Positions 36,558-47,102 of a stretch of 64,000 nt of DNA are shown here, piece after piece. Numbering within the stretch: the first letter of the stretch is position 1; each line of letters opens with the position of its first letter. A program made the translations under genes and the position numbers. Source of the stretch: Notospermus geniculatus (taxonomy: Eukaryota; Nemertea; Pilidiophora; Heteronemertea; Lineidae); the NCBI GenBank assembly GCA_002633025.1, contig NMRB01000279.1, positions 57,740 to 121,739 of the forward strand, given 5' to 3'. Below the pieces are notes generated by a model. The model ran no database searches and was not told the DNA's origin. It saw only the letters and a list, made by a program, of their open reading frames with translations.

Positions 36558-36850
36558 ATGTATAACAAACTGTAGATAGGCTCCGACAAGAGGAACCCTT
36601 TATTTGAAGAATTTCAGTTCACTTTTTTTAGTTTTTTATCACCGGAGTCCTAAATTAGAAAAGTTTTTTTGACGGAGCTTGCATATCAATGTTGAACGTG
36701 ACTTGGAATGACAAAATCTAAAACTACTTAGGATAGGCTATCAATTATACAATGTGACTGTAGAACAACAAAGTGTACCATGCTATATTTCTGCACAATG
36801 TTCCAGCTGTTTGGAAGAACACCAGGTATTCTTTGCACAATGTGCTATTC

Positions 36851-36856
36851 AATAAA
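36851..36856 (+). terminator. poly(A) signal of the prokineticin-like gene
   Basis: AATAAA lies 294 bp after the stop codon, followed by gggtttttaatgt, a GT/T-rich stretch typical of a downstream element. Confidence 0.6.
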
Positions 36857-36879
36857 GGGTTTTTAATGTACATGTATGT

Positions 36880-38146
36880 ACATTCTAAACTCATTTGAGA
36901 GACATCTACATCAGGAAACGCTCCACAGGAACGAAATGATTTCAATCTCAAAAAACGCCATTTTCCCCCATTTGATGACGAACGGTATCATCGCATGGCA
37001 TCTTTTTTCACACAAATCGTAGATGTATATCTCAAGCAACCAAGCAGATATCCAACATAGAGCACAAAAAACGACACACAAAATGATAGAAAATATAAAG
37101 TCGTCTCCGAATTTTGCAAAATTGCCAAATTTGGTTTGCAAATAGTAAAATTTGTGGTTTGCAAAATTCGGAAACGACTTTATATTTACTATCCGGCAAC
37201 CAAACCATGCAAAGGATACAGAATTGAGGTAACTACCCCTTCCATAAAATCAACCATGCGAATGCTGCTTGTACTCACTGAAACCGTTGAGAGCGTAGAT
37301 CTGGGAGAGTGACCTCGAAGCGGAGTTGCCTCGAAGTGACGTCATGTCAAAATTATTCTGCTTTAAAAAGGCACACGTCGAAAATGCTACACAAGAGAGA
37401 ATGTTGGACGGACTGTCGCAAACCTATACAATGGTAGCCAAATGCAGTTCACTTCGAGGCAGGACTCATATCGAACCCTTCTTACATGTACTGATCACCA
37501 ACACCAAACACATTCATAATGAACAAATAGAATGCCTTTCTCAAAGGGAAATAAGAATCGGCTGGGAAGGTTTCGTCCAACAGGTCCCTGGTTTTGTTTT
37601 GTCCAAATGGGACCGTCACAATAAAAAGACAGTTACGATTCGTCCAAAATGACGTCATTTTCCTTTGACATCAAGGTGTTTTTGGACAGGTTCCACATTG
37701 TCCATGACTGATTTTGTTTAAACTATGGAAGGTAGTAGATAACTTTCGAATCTCAGATGAAAATCAATTAATGGCAGTGAATTATTTTTGGCAGTGCTGC
37801 TTAAAGGACTTTCAGCACATGCATTGTAATAGTGTTGCTGTGGAAACCGTCATCGCATGGACTATGATACTATTCAATAAATATTTTAATACGAAAGAAG
37901 ATTGTTGCTCCCTTTATTTTTCGTTCCTTCATGCAGGGGAAGTGGCACCCTTCCACGACACCACTGTGCATTCCCTGACTATTCAAAACGCCATCTACAA
38001 CTGCAGTCGGTAATTCACAATCACCGCAAGGGACTTCAGCGTACATGGACACATCGACGAATCAACTACATGTACATGTATGTACAAATGTACCAACGTC
38101 TGAAAATTGCGAGTTCATGTAATAGGCCCATGTTGTAGTGTCCTTG
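36880..38146. other. intergenic, with one foldback
   Basis: A palindromic element lies at 37092-37187 (aatataaagtcgtctccgaa mirrored by ttcggaaacgactttatatt). ORFs at 37326 and 37714 have no supporting features. Confidence 0.45.
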
Positions 38147-38565
38147 CAATCTCGTACCCAGAGATTCGTTACGCTCGGGCCGAGGTTGTAGGTCGCTCCA
38201 CTAATCTCCGGAGACGGCTAGCCATTTCACGCCTCAGGTGTGATTTTTGGTATCGTGCAATTTTAGACCGAATTTTAACCACAAATGCACTGAAATGACT
38301 TGAGATGACTTGAGTATAAAATGTTACACACAAAAATGTCCTTAGAAAGGTTTTTTCGAGGGATCTGTTGTATTTATTGAGGAAAATCCACAGCAGTACT
38401 TGGCGCACTGTATAAACTTGGAGTGAAGCGGGATGCGCCGTGCGTAACGCACTTGCCATTGCATTTTGGTTCTCGAAGCCACCGCTAGGGCTTAGCCGTC
38501 TCCAGAGATTAGTGTAGCGACCATCAACCTCGGCCGAGCGTAACTAATCTCTGGGTACGAGATTG
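38147..38565. mobile_element. foldback element with about 70-bp arms
   Basis: The left arm starts caatctcgtacccagagatt and continues to gagacggctagcc. The right arm runs ggcttagccgtctcc...aatctctgggtacgagattg. About 250 bp of unique spacer lies between. Longer arms than the other elements here. Confidence 0.75.
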
Positions 38566-40164
38566 GTGTCCTTGTTTGAACAAGCATTTTGAGAATAACA
38601 TCAGAGGTTCTCAGTCACCGCGCGGTGACGGAGGGAGCGAGCATTACCTCAGGATATGGGATTAGCAAAAGGCATGAAACTTTGGCCTTCGCTCCTTCCT
38701 TAGTACATAGGTGTCGTGCATGTACGTTGGGCGCTGCAGACGCTGTATCGTAAGAGGTCGTACTGAATAGGAGCACAAATGCGAAAAATTTAGTCTAAAA
38801 CAAATCGCCCCCAATTTTGATATACACATAATATGATAATGGAGTCAGCAAGGATTGTGTAGTAGTGAATATTTTTATCTTGAATGCCATTATTTCGTGA
38901 CGAAGATGACATCCCACATTGTCTCTCCGCTCTCAAGAAACCGGCTAAATGGATGGAAGAACGGAGAAGAAAATATAGCCAAACGGCACGATCTGAAGCA
39001 CTTGAAAAATCAGGCGGTGTTGCAGGATATAGGATCGATATGCCGCCGGTGTTAAAGGCGGAGGATACGGAAACGACAATCGCGTACACCCGTTCCTAGC
39101 CTGATTGGCTTTCACTCATTAGTCAATTAACCATTTTTGTTAGTTTCCCTAATACGGCTATTCCCTGATCAATGACCGAAACGACTGCCCATAGAGAGCG
39201 AACTTGCGCTAGAAAACTCTCATTTATACGTGGAGAATTTAGCGGGGCTCATTGGCACCCGGATTTTGTCAGATTCAGGTCCGTAAAAAATAGATCAAAT
39301 GGACTTTTGCGTTGTCGTATCCGGAAAAACTGGGGGCAAACCGACTGAAAACGGACCGGATCCGTGCGCCAATGAACCCCACTTTAGGGCTTCGCAAGTC
39401 ATCCAAAGGAAGCAACGTAGATCAACTTTACTACCTCGGGTTTTTTATACTTTCACTCCAGATTTAGGACAATGGGGGTCCTTACTTCAATCCGCGAGTG
39501 ACCATCTTATGAAGATAAGGAAACGGATACGGTTAAATGCGTAGGACTGTGAAATGCACCGCAGCAATGTGCTCATGAATAGGACAGATGAAAGTACGAT
39601 AAGCCCGACACTGGCTATAACTTGAAATATCCGATTAGTGTTGGGGGAAATTTGTTTAAAAATAATACTTTCCTCTTGGCACTTTTGTTCATTTAGTTGA
39701 GGTTTGGGGATCACAATGAGAAACGTTACGTGTATTAAATGGGTTATTATCAGATTATTCTGCCGAGGCGGGTGGAAGCAGCACAGTTTCAGGTAGGCCT
39801 GTCACTTGGTAGTTACTCTTTCACAACTTCCAAGTAAATTCCCTGGCAAATAATATTACAAAGATGCAAGACTGCCCATTTAGGAACCTTCGGATAATAT
39901 GTTCAAGGTAGGCCCTGTCTTTGGTATTTTTAGTTGCTCTTTACCTCCAAAATCTTGTGGTAAATACATACGGAGATGCGAGACTGCTGAGGATTCCTCC
40001 TGTATCAAATTCAGTTAAATCTGAACGATGATTTTATTTTTCACTCATTATGGCACCCACTGTAACGTGGGGTATCTGTATCTCGTTAAAATCTGATTGA
40101 ATTTTGTCGGGTCGGGTTATCCCGCGGGAAAATCTGGTCAATGTATTATGTGCTATAACGTGTT
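38566..40164. other. intergenic upstream of the cystine-knot-like gene
   Basis: It contains an inverted element at 39242-39381 (gcggggctcattggcacccg mirrored by gtgcgccaatgaacccc). A 71-codon ORF at 38884-39099 has coding-like composition but no splice or domain support. Confidence 0.4.
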
Positions 40165-40172
40165 TATATAAA
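40165..40172 (+). promoter_or_regulatory. TATA box of the cystine-knot-like gene
   Basis: TATATAAA at 40165 lies 29 bp upstream of an initiator match (cccatttcc, A at 40194). The region just downstream is a short non-coding exon ending in a strong donor. Assignment to the coding exons at 43520 is inferred from strand, order and the acceptor placed directly before the ATG there. Confidence 0.55.
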
Positions 40173-40193
40173 TGAGACTCTGCACTCTGGCCC

Positions 40194-40233
40194 ATTTCCA
40201 CCGGTATCAATCAAAGAGGACTTTTCAAAGTAT
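40194..40233 (+). other. 5' non-coding leader exon candidate
   Basis: About 40 nt from the predicted start site to the donor tat|gtaagtac at 40234, with no ATG. It would splice to the acceptor at 43519, which sits immediately before an ATG. Peptide-hormone genes often have this layout (established), but the junction here is inferred. Confidence 0.45.
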
Positions 40234-42074
40234 GTAAGTACCTTTCGTTTTCAATTTCCGCTTTCATGGTGTAAACATTGCAATGGTAAACTCAGCGAGA
40301 CCCCCCCCGCCGCCGCCAGTAGGCCTATAGTTTTATCATTATTTTGACGTTACGTCACTGCTCGTCCTAATCCGATGGTCATGTTCCGGCATGATGGTAG
40401 CCTACATGGTCAAAGAAGCCCATAGTAAAAACTATTCCTCCACTTCTTATGAGTTTTATCTCGGAAAACGTACTCAAATATTTTGTTCGGTACAAAAATA
40501 ATTCAGTTACATGTAGCATTTATTTCAAAGTTTGCTAAAGGTTGCGACCGCACCACTACATGTACATTCCTGTGAGCAATATCTTTGTATTACTACGCCC
40601 ATATACATATACAATGGCTTCCTGGAAATAACGTACCGGAACAAAATATTACCCACTGCCCCCCAACCTGAAATCATCATCAACCCACAACAAAAATGTC
40701 ACAATCTGAAGTAGGTTAGTTATTCTGTCCGAACCGTTCATTCGAAAGATTGACTTTTACATGTATTGTTTATGTTCGAACTCCAATATGTAGCAATGTT
40801 ACGAGTCCCGACAGTCACACCTAGGCATTTTAAGGGTAAATGCATCAGCTTTGCAGAGTCGTGTGACTCTGGGCGTTTTGCACCCCACCTTTCATTGGTG
40901 GGGAATGCCCCCACCCCAAAAAACCACTCACGAATCAGCCACGAATAAGTAAATATTTTGTTATGGTTTAGGTTGTCATGGCAATCGCCAACATCAGACA
41001 CCAATGGGTCAACTGTGAAAAGTCACCGATATGCAAATATGAAGGGCTTATATAAGAGTGCTGTGAAAATTTATGTCATTAATGCCAGGAGCGTTAAACA
41101 GGGCTCGCCGTATCTCAATTAATTTAATTTGAGCATAGTACATACGTTTTCCACTTTTCTTATTTCGGAGTCCACTTTTTGGAACCTCAAGGTAAGGTTT
41201 TATGGTATATTATCACACATTTTTAATAATCCCAAATAAAAATGTTACTATACTGGGTTCAACTAGTGAAATTTTACACATTCGTTGAAATACCAAGTTA
41301 ATCACAAACAAAAATTTCGAACTACACAATCTTAAACATTATATCGAAAAAAACGGAATAGGATATTTACACTCCATAAAGGAATCTCCTTTATGACACA
41401 ACTAAATACCAGTAGAGTGTCATATTTAACTTGGTTTAAATGGTATAAAAGAAAGACCCCTGAACTATTTAATTTATTGTTATAAGTATTACATCTATAG
41501 AAGCAAACTTGGCAATGTAACCCCAAATTTTCCGAAAATTCTTACACGATAAACTAAAAAATGAGGAGAAGAAGTTTGAAATATGTGGAAAATCTGAAAC
41601 TTTTAGAAAAGAATTTGATTTTGACTACACATCTCTATGAACACCAAGCCCGATCTTGCATTTAGTAGTAAATCTGTCTTTTTATTTATTTCTCCTTGTT
41701 TCTTTTTTCTCTTTTTTTTTATTTATTTATTTATTTATTTCCTTCTTTTTTTTTTCGTCTTCTTCCTCTTCCCTCTATCACAAAATTTGTCCTCTCCATT
41801 CCTATCAAGTACATAACTATGTATGTATATAACAAAAACGTATGTATAGCTTTGGCACCAAAATGTGGCCTCCTATCCTGAGCTGCCGCAGGACATGTAG
41901 AGGCCCTCTGTAAGGCAGTGTTCTCGCTATATATAAAATAAAAATACTATTTAAAAAAAAAACTTTGTTTAAGAGAACAACCTCACGTACAAATAGTATT
42001 CAGGGTTCATTCTGACACACAGAAGCAGTTGATGGATATCGTTCAAACGGTTAATCAGAAGTGGAATAACAAAA

Positions 42075-42152
42075 GTGTAATACTTATCTTTTGTGTTGAA
42101 CAAAGGATAAGTGTCACACTTAGACTTAAGTAGTTTTATGAATGTGGGCCCT
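42075..42152. mobile_element. truncated gggcccataag element
   Basis: The right part of the element seen whole at 19180-19294: acttatcttttgtgttgaac, gacttaagtagttttatgaa and terminal gtgggccctgg. The left end is missing. Confidence 0.6.
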
Positions 42153-42253
42153 GGGGCCGTATGCACAAAACATCGCAAATGAAAAATTCCCCTTTATACC
42201 AAGCAATAGATAAGGGAAATTTTTCACTTAAGATGTTTTGTGCATACGGCCCC
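42153..42253. mobile_element. palindromic element, ggggccgtatgcac arms
   Basis: ggggccgtatgcacaaaaca is mirrored by tgttttgtgcatacggcccc, and the inner arms gaaaaattccc/gggaaatttttc pair as well. Nearly the whole 101 bp is self-complementary. Confidence 0.8.
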
Positions 42254-42404
42254 AGGGACCTTATTCACGAAGCTCCCGTAATTTTAATACGGAAGTGCGT
42301 AAACTATTGTCCCTTTGCGGACAACCTATTGTCCATTATCAATCAGCCTGATAAAGGATTTGCGTGTACGTAAAGTTACGGGAGCTTTGTGAATAAGGTC
42401 CCCT
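42254..42404. mobile_element. palindromic element, agggaccttattcac arms
   Basis: agggaccttattcacgaagc pairs with agctttgtgaataaggtccc and continues with tcccgtaa/ttacggga. A half copy (gctttgtgaataaggtcc) lies at about 51640-51722. It abuts the previous element with no spacer. Confidence 0.8.
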
Positions 42405-43519
42405 GGAACACAATCGACGCAAACAGAGGCGTTTTCTCGATAATAAGATTATTGGTTGGAAGGCGACCACATACCTGTACTATAATCTTAGGCGTCAGAG
42501 TAAAATCAGTGGTTAAACACGGCTCAGACGATGAGTCTTTGCAGGACGTCACAGGCGTTCACGATGAGGTCCCCAAATGCTTCTGTGAATTCACACATTA
42601 GACTCAATTAGCTGCCCACGCTGCCATTAGTTTTGATAAGGAATAAAATGTCCAGTGAAATGGAAAAACCAGACTACATTCTGTGGCGCTGTGACTGCTA
42701 CTGGTAATGTCATAACTGAATTAGTTCACCCTGTCCCGCTGCAATTTGGCTTTGTTTTAATATGGTTTAAAATTATCGAAATCCCAGATGGGTACCTCAG
42801 CGCAGTCTATTGAAAAAAACTGATTTTTTTTGTTTAGAAACGTATTCTATACACAAGGGGAAATACATTTTAATATTTGCCACAGATATGCTAGATCTTC
42901 GGAGACTATGATATATTTTTTGTTGCGATTAAGTGATGCATGCATATCCAATCAGGCCATCACGTGTGGCAAATAGTACTTTAAGCATGTGTCTTGGATT
43001 CATTAACTGAGAAAGGGCATCGCGCAGACAAGATACATTAGCACTTCTCTAAATACAATGTAGTACATGTACCAGGGGTCATTTGCGTCAACCGCGTGGT
43101 ACACAGCAACTGTGGCACAGCATTATTTCTGTTTTTGACAGCATCGCAAAACCTCCCAGGCCTTTCCTTGCCCGTCATCAACGAACTCCTTTCAATATTT
43201 TTATACTGTGGATTCCGTAGTGAAAGCGCCACACATATTTACTTGGGGAAACACTTTCAGAGTAAGAAATTTTTAGCCTAATGTTAAAACCGAAAGTTCA
43301 CAGTTTATTGGTATACTGTTTCTCAACTCGGCATCAAATCACATTATACCGCACCGGGGTACTTGGGTCTTGTTGTGTCTGGTCACCCCTAGCTGCGAAT
43401 TGAATACCCCATTGCAGTATGAGGCTTGAAGGGTGGGAAAGAACATGCAGTTTTCGGAATTTGAGGATTATACTTGAGCATTATTATACTTGAGTATTCA
43501 TCTTGATGTTTTTTTTCAG

Positions 43520-43728
43520 ATGCAAAAAGGTACAAAAGACCTGATGTCATACATAGGCACATTATTTGCCATCTACGTCATGGTAATCAACAACCTAATG
43601 ACGTTCAGCGCTGGGGATGATCTGTGTATAGGACAAGTCGAACCGGATGAGATCCTGGTGCCTCTGCCCAATGGAGAAGAAGTTGCCTTAATAGACAGGG
43701 GCAGGTGTGCTGTTGTCTCTCATATAAG
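43520..43728 (+). CDS. secreted cysteine-rich, possibly bursicon-like protein, exon with ATG
   Basis: A pyrimidine tract and cag end at 43519, so this exon begins with the ATG itself. The first 30 or so residues form a signal peptide (hydrophobic IGTLFAIYVMVINNLMTF, likely cut after FSA). The mature chain begins GDDLCIGQVEPDE and continues to DRGRCAVVSHI. The donor ataag|gtacgt is in phase 2. The GRC motif resembles the C-x-G-x-C of C-terminal cystine-knot hormones, but the first Cys is Asp. Confidence 0.7.
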
Positions 43729-43734
43729 GTACGT

Positions 43735-43890
43735 CACAAACCAGCTTTACCGGCTTTCTAAGGTGAAAGACATAGCTTCCTACCGGACTCGAACCCACGG
43801 ACCCTCGCATTAGGCATCAATCGCCAGCACTAGTGGTTAAGGCGTGCTGCCCCTGATCAGGGGCAGCACGCCTTAACCACTAGCCTGAGC
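43735..43890. mobile_element. SINE fragments forming a tRNA-head palindrome, in an intron
   Basis: A reversed SINE piece (gactcgaacccacggaccct) is followed by the perfect 54-bp palindrome 43830-43883, whose halves are tRNA-like heads (ctagtggttaaggcgtgctg). Two heads appear joined head to head. Confidence 0.6.
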
Positions 43891-44841
43891 CAAATCCCCA
43901 TCTTAACAAACCGGTTTAAGGTCGATCTATACCCATTGCGTGACGCCGAACTGCCCAACTTAAACTCGTGATAATTCATTGATAGCAATGATTACAAAAA
44001 CATTTCTGGTACGGTACGTTACGTATGAAGCATCTAAGTGAACTTTCACCCTAAATAACTGGATCCTATTTCCGGATTGCCCAGAAAAATGACTTTGTTG
44101 GAAAGGCCGAAAAAATTCCTTGAGCAATTTTCCGTCAACATGCTATGTCGCATCGAAGCAAACTCTGTTGGAAAAGACGCAGCCATACCTGGTGCATGTC
44201 GGTATAACCGCAGATTTTTAAAAAATATGCTAATTATGCTTATAATTAACAAAGTTTAGCTTTTACTCCACATAATTTTCTCTGTTTCGTGAATTTCGCG
44301 GACATCTTCAAAATCCCAGAATCGGCTGTTATACGGACAAGCTCCATTTGGTGAACAACACATTTCCAGTTTCAAAGTTTGAAAAATGTTTATAAAAGTG
44401 GGAGAAAAACTGCTTTATCAATGAAGAAGACATGGGGACGCAGTGGGCTGATGTCGAACCCGATTATATAAAGTATAGATTATGACATGTACATGTAAGT
44501 ACATCAAACGAGTCAGTCCAAGGCGGGATGGCCACTTCAACCATGACGGCCGGGGAGAACGCCATCAATGAAGACACAGACACGGAGTGGGCTGATGATG
44601 TCTCCCGGCGGATTACATAAGGTGGTGCGAGAACAAACCAGAGTCGAAGATGTACTCTTGCTACAGAATTTCAAATATTACCCATCAGCTGCCGAGAAAT
44701 CCCAAGGAAGTAAACTGAGATCCATCAAAAATAGATAAAAAAATAACCTTTTATCTATTTTTGGATCCATGAACTGAATATAGATAAGAATTAGAGCCAC
44801 AGCCCGGTGTTATGATCACCTTCGATCCTTTTCCTCTGCAG

Positions 44842-45034
44842 GTCAACGTTTCACCATGTTCACAGCGATAATCGTGAACCAGAGTTTGAAGAAGTTCGAG
44901 GTTGCTGCTGCACAGTATCCAACTATCATGATTACACGACAAACACTGGGATACGGTACAAGAAGATTAGAGACTGTTCTTGCCAACCCTGTACGATGAG
45001 TAAGATCACGTGTGCCCCTGCGGAATTAGATTAA
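44842..45034 (+). CDS. secreted cysteine-rich, possibly bursicon-like protein, last exon
   Basis: The acceptor tttcctctgcag is in phase 2. The frame stays open for 63 codons: EEVRGCCCTVSNYHDY, then RYKKIRDCSCQPC and KITCAPAELD-stop. CC followed later by C-x-C-x-x-C matches the order seen in bursicon-type knots (established family pattern: CxGxC ... CxCC ... CxCxxC). Two expected cysteines are missing, so the family call is tentative. The whole protein is about 133 residues with nine cysteines in the mature part. Alternatives are another small cystine-rich cytokine or a lineage-specific peptide. An ATTAAA overlaps the stop codon. Confidence 0.65.
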
Positions 45035-45195
45035 AGCACGCCCAGAGACAAGAACTATTTTGGTATAAAAGGCCGTGGTTAAGAAGGAAATCCAGCGGTC
45101 AACAGGACAGCAATGCAAAAATGAACGCTGTTGTAGTGCATTATAGTATTGTATTTAAATTCCTTGAATGGCATTGTTAAGAAGGGTTTGAAAAT

Positions 45196-45388
45196 TACAC
45201 TACACAAAGTTTTTTGGTACTCCTTCTTTACACAGTATGATATGCACAACGTTTCTACCAGTGTTCCCTGGTCGTCTTCAGGTGGCTGAAGCCACCTGAA
45301 GACGACCCGGGAACACTGGTAGAAACGTTATAATTGTGCATATCATACTGTGTAAAGAAGGAGTACCAAAAAACTTTGTGTAGTGTAG
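45196..45388. repeat. 193-bp near-perfect hairpin
   Basis: The left arm (tacactacacaaagtttttt...ggtactccttctttacacag) is reverse-complementary to the right arm almost base for base, closing at ggtggctgaagccacc near 45290. The stem is about 95 bp with few mismatches and almost no loop. It begins 160 bp after the stop of the cystine-knot-like gene. Confidence 0.85.
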
Positions 45389-46833
45389 TATTGTATTTGC
45401 TTTCCACGGGTACTGACATGCCATGAATCATGAACTTTAAGATCGATGAAGAAAGACCCATCGCCACACAGAGACCAATACTCCTTGAATTATATATCTC
45501 ACAATAGAAAGAATCTTTGACATTCTCATCATGTTTTCTCCTCATGAAAAGTTCATTACTACATGTACTGGCTGATGAAGTTATATCACCAAAGAGAATT
45601 TGCTTCGAACGAAGAGTAGACCGAGCCTACAACAATCTTTAAAAAGTGACTTGCTTTTGGTTTTGGGGATGGGAAGGGCAGTGTCGACTGGTCGATTCGT
45701 CCTGAGATTCGGGTGACTTCAATCGGCCATTCACGTTGCCTCGACTTATGTCCCGAGTTAATCGGTAGTTTTTTGATTCAGAAGCCGCCAGCAGTAGGCC
45801 TACACCAGGCGATATCGCAAGCGATCGATTCGCCACCGATCTTCTCGCCCGCCTCCGCAGACTAGGCGATATCGGTTTTGGTATTGCGTGATATTGGGCG
45901 ATCATCGATTACGAGAAGATTCCACGCATGGCTGGCCAGGGCACACATGGCGTCAAAAGCCGCCGATTTTGCGCTGCGAATATCGCCTGGGGTGCTGCCC
46001 GTTTAAAAACTTCCCAACTTTTGTTAGTACATGTAATGATGTAAGGTATAGCGAAGGCGAAAATACTTGTTACTCTGCATGTACATTGTACGTCGAAATG
46101 AAAGAACATACCGTATCGCATATTTTGTTAGATATCATTCATTTCATGCATTGTCGAACTTCGAAAGTTTTGCCCACACAGAAAGTGGGAGTTTGCCATA
46201 TGTGGGGTGCAACCGGAAATTTACCGACTTGAACAGAGTATACAACCAACGTTTTCAACAGTGTTCCAATTACCAAGGCGTGGGTCTGTCGTCGGTGTTC
46301 GTGGAAAAGGGATAATGTTTGACACGGAGTAAATATTATCAATCTGCTGGAAAACGACAGATCTATTGGGACAGTCACGCCCATCGCTACTTCTGACCTG
46401 ATGGCCCACAGATTCAGTTAACACCTACGCACCGACATGATTGAAACACATTTTTATGACAGCAATCGCACACATGCAAAAAAATCATTTCCGTTTCGTT
46501 GTACGTCGGGCCCACTTGATGGACTGACAGTGCATAAACTTTTTAAAAAAACTGATATTCACTGAACACAAGACAATTTTGCTTAGGCCTATGCAGGTTG
46601 ATGTGAACGCTGGACAGATAAAGATAGAGGAACTCAAAAGGTAAGCTCAAAAATCGACCATAACTATCATACCTTTATTCTAGTAAATGTACAGACTTGC
46701 GTGGTAATTGGCCGATACAGTAAACTGGGAGAGTCATGACATAGAAATTTGTCTTGCGCCTGCGTCATGCTGTATAAAAGGCATTCTGGCGTTTTCTGTT
46801 TGATCTGCACACCGTTCAGAAGAGGAATTCGTT
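45389..46833. other. intergenic between convergent genes
   Basis: No supported exon. Short overlapping ORFs on both strands lack splice context and domains. Confidence 0.4.
46773..46780 (+). promoter_or_regulatory. TATA box facing the 3' end of the large minus gene
   Basis: TATAAAAG in a GC-richer context (gtcatgctgtataaaaggca), with plausible start sites 30-45 bp downstream. An ATG at 46834 opens a 52-codon ORF beginning MCDNLNTWQSEINQ. If active, the transcript would run antisense to the 3' UTR of the modular gene. Confidence 0.35.
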
Positions 46834-46913
46834 ATGTGTGACAACTTGAACACATGGCAAAGTGAAATAAATCAGGTATCAGAAGACGCCCTACACCATT
46901 TAATGACAGTTGT

Positions 46914-46919
46914 TTTATT
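46914..46919 (-). terminator. poly(A) signal of the modular gene
   Basis: AATAAA on the minus strand (tttatt as written), about 185 bp after the stop codon at 47103. Confidence 0.55.
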
Positions 46920-47102
46920 CCAAGTGACCTCCCGCTCGCCACAGAAATATGAGACACCGAACCAATCGCAATTGTTGCAAATAACATGAGAATTTCGAAA
47001 AAAGGTACGACGAGTTTTTTTAAGTAGACGAGGACAACGAGGAGAATCTGTAGATGTGGGGACTGCATCCATTACGCTAATACGCTTCTTGGAAGATGAT
47101 CT

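Larger units (their letters stand above)
40234..43519 (+). other. probable 3.3-kb first intron with MITE cluster
   Basis: AT-rich, with a TTTA-repeat stretch near 41715-41745. Three palindromic elements stand shoulder to shoulder between 42075 and 42404. No coding exon was recognised on either strand. Confidence 0.45.

Noticed and set aside
38884-39099. 71-codon ORF, MPLFRDEDDIPHCLSALKKP
   Set aside because: Plausible composition, but no acceptor, donor, promoter or family match.
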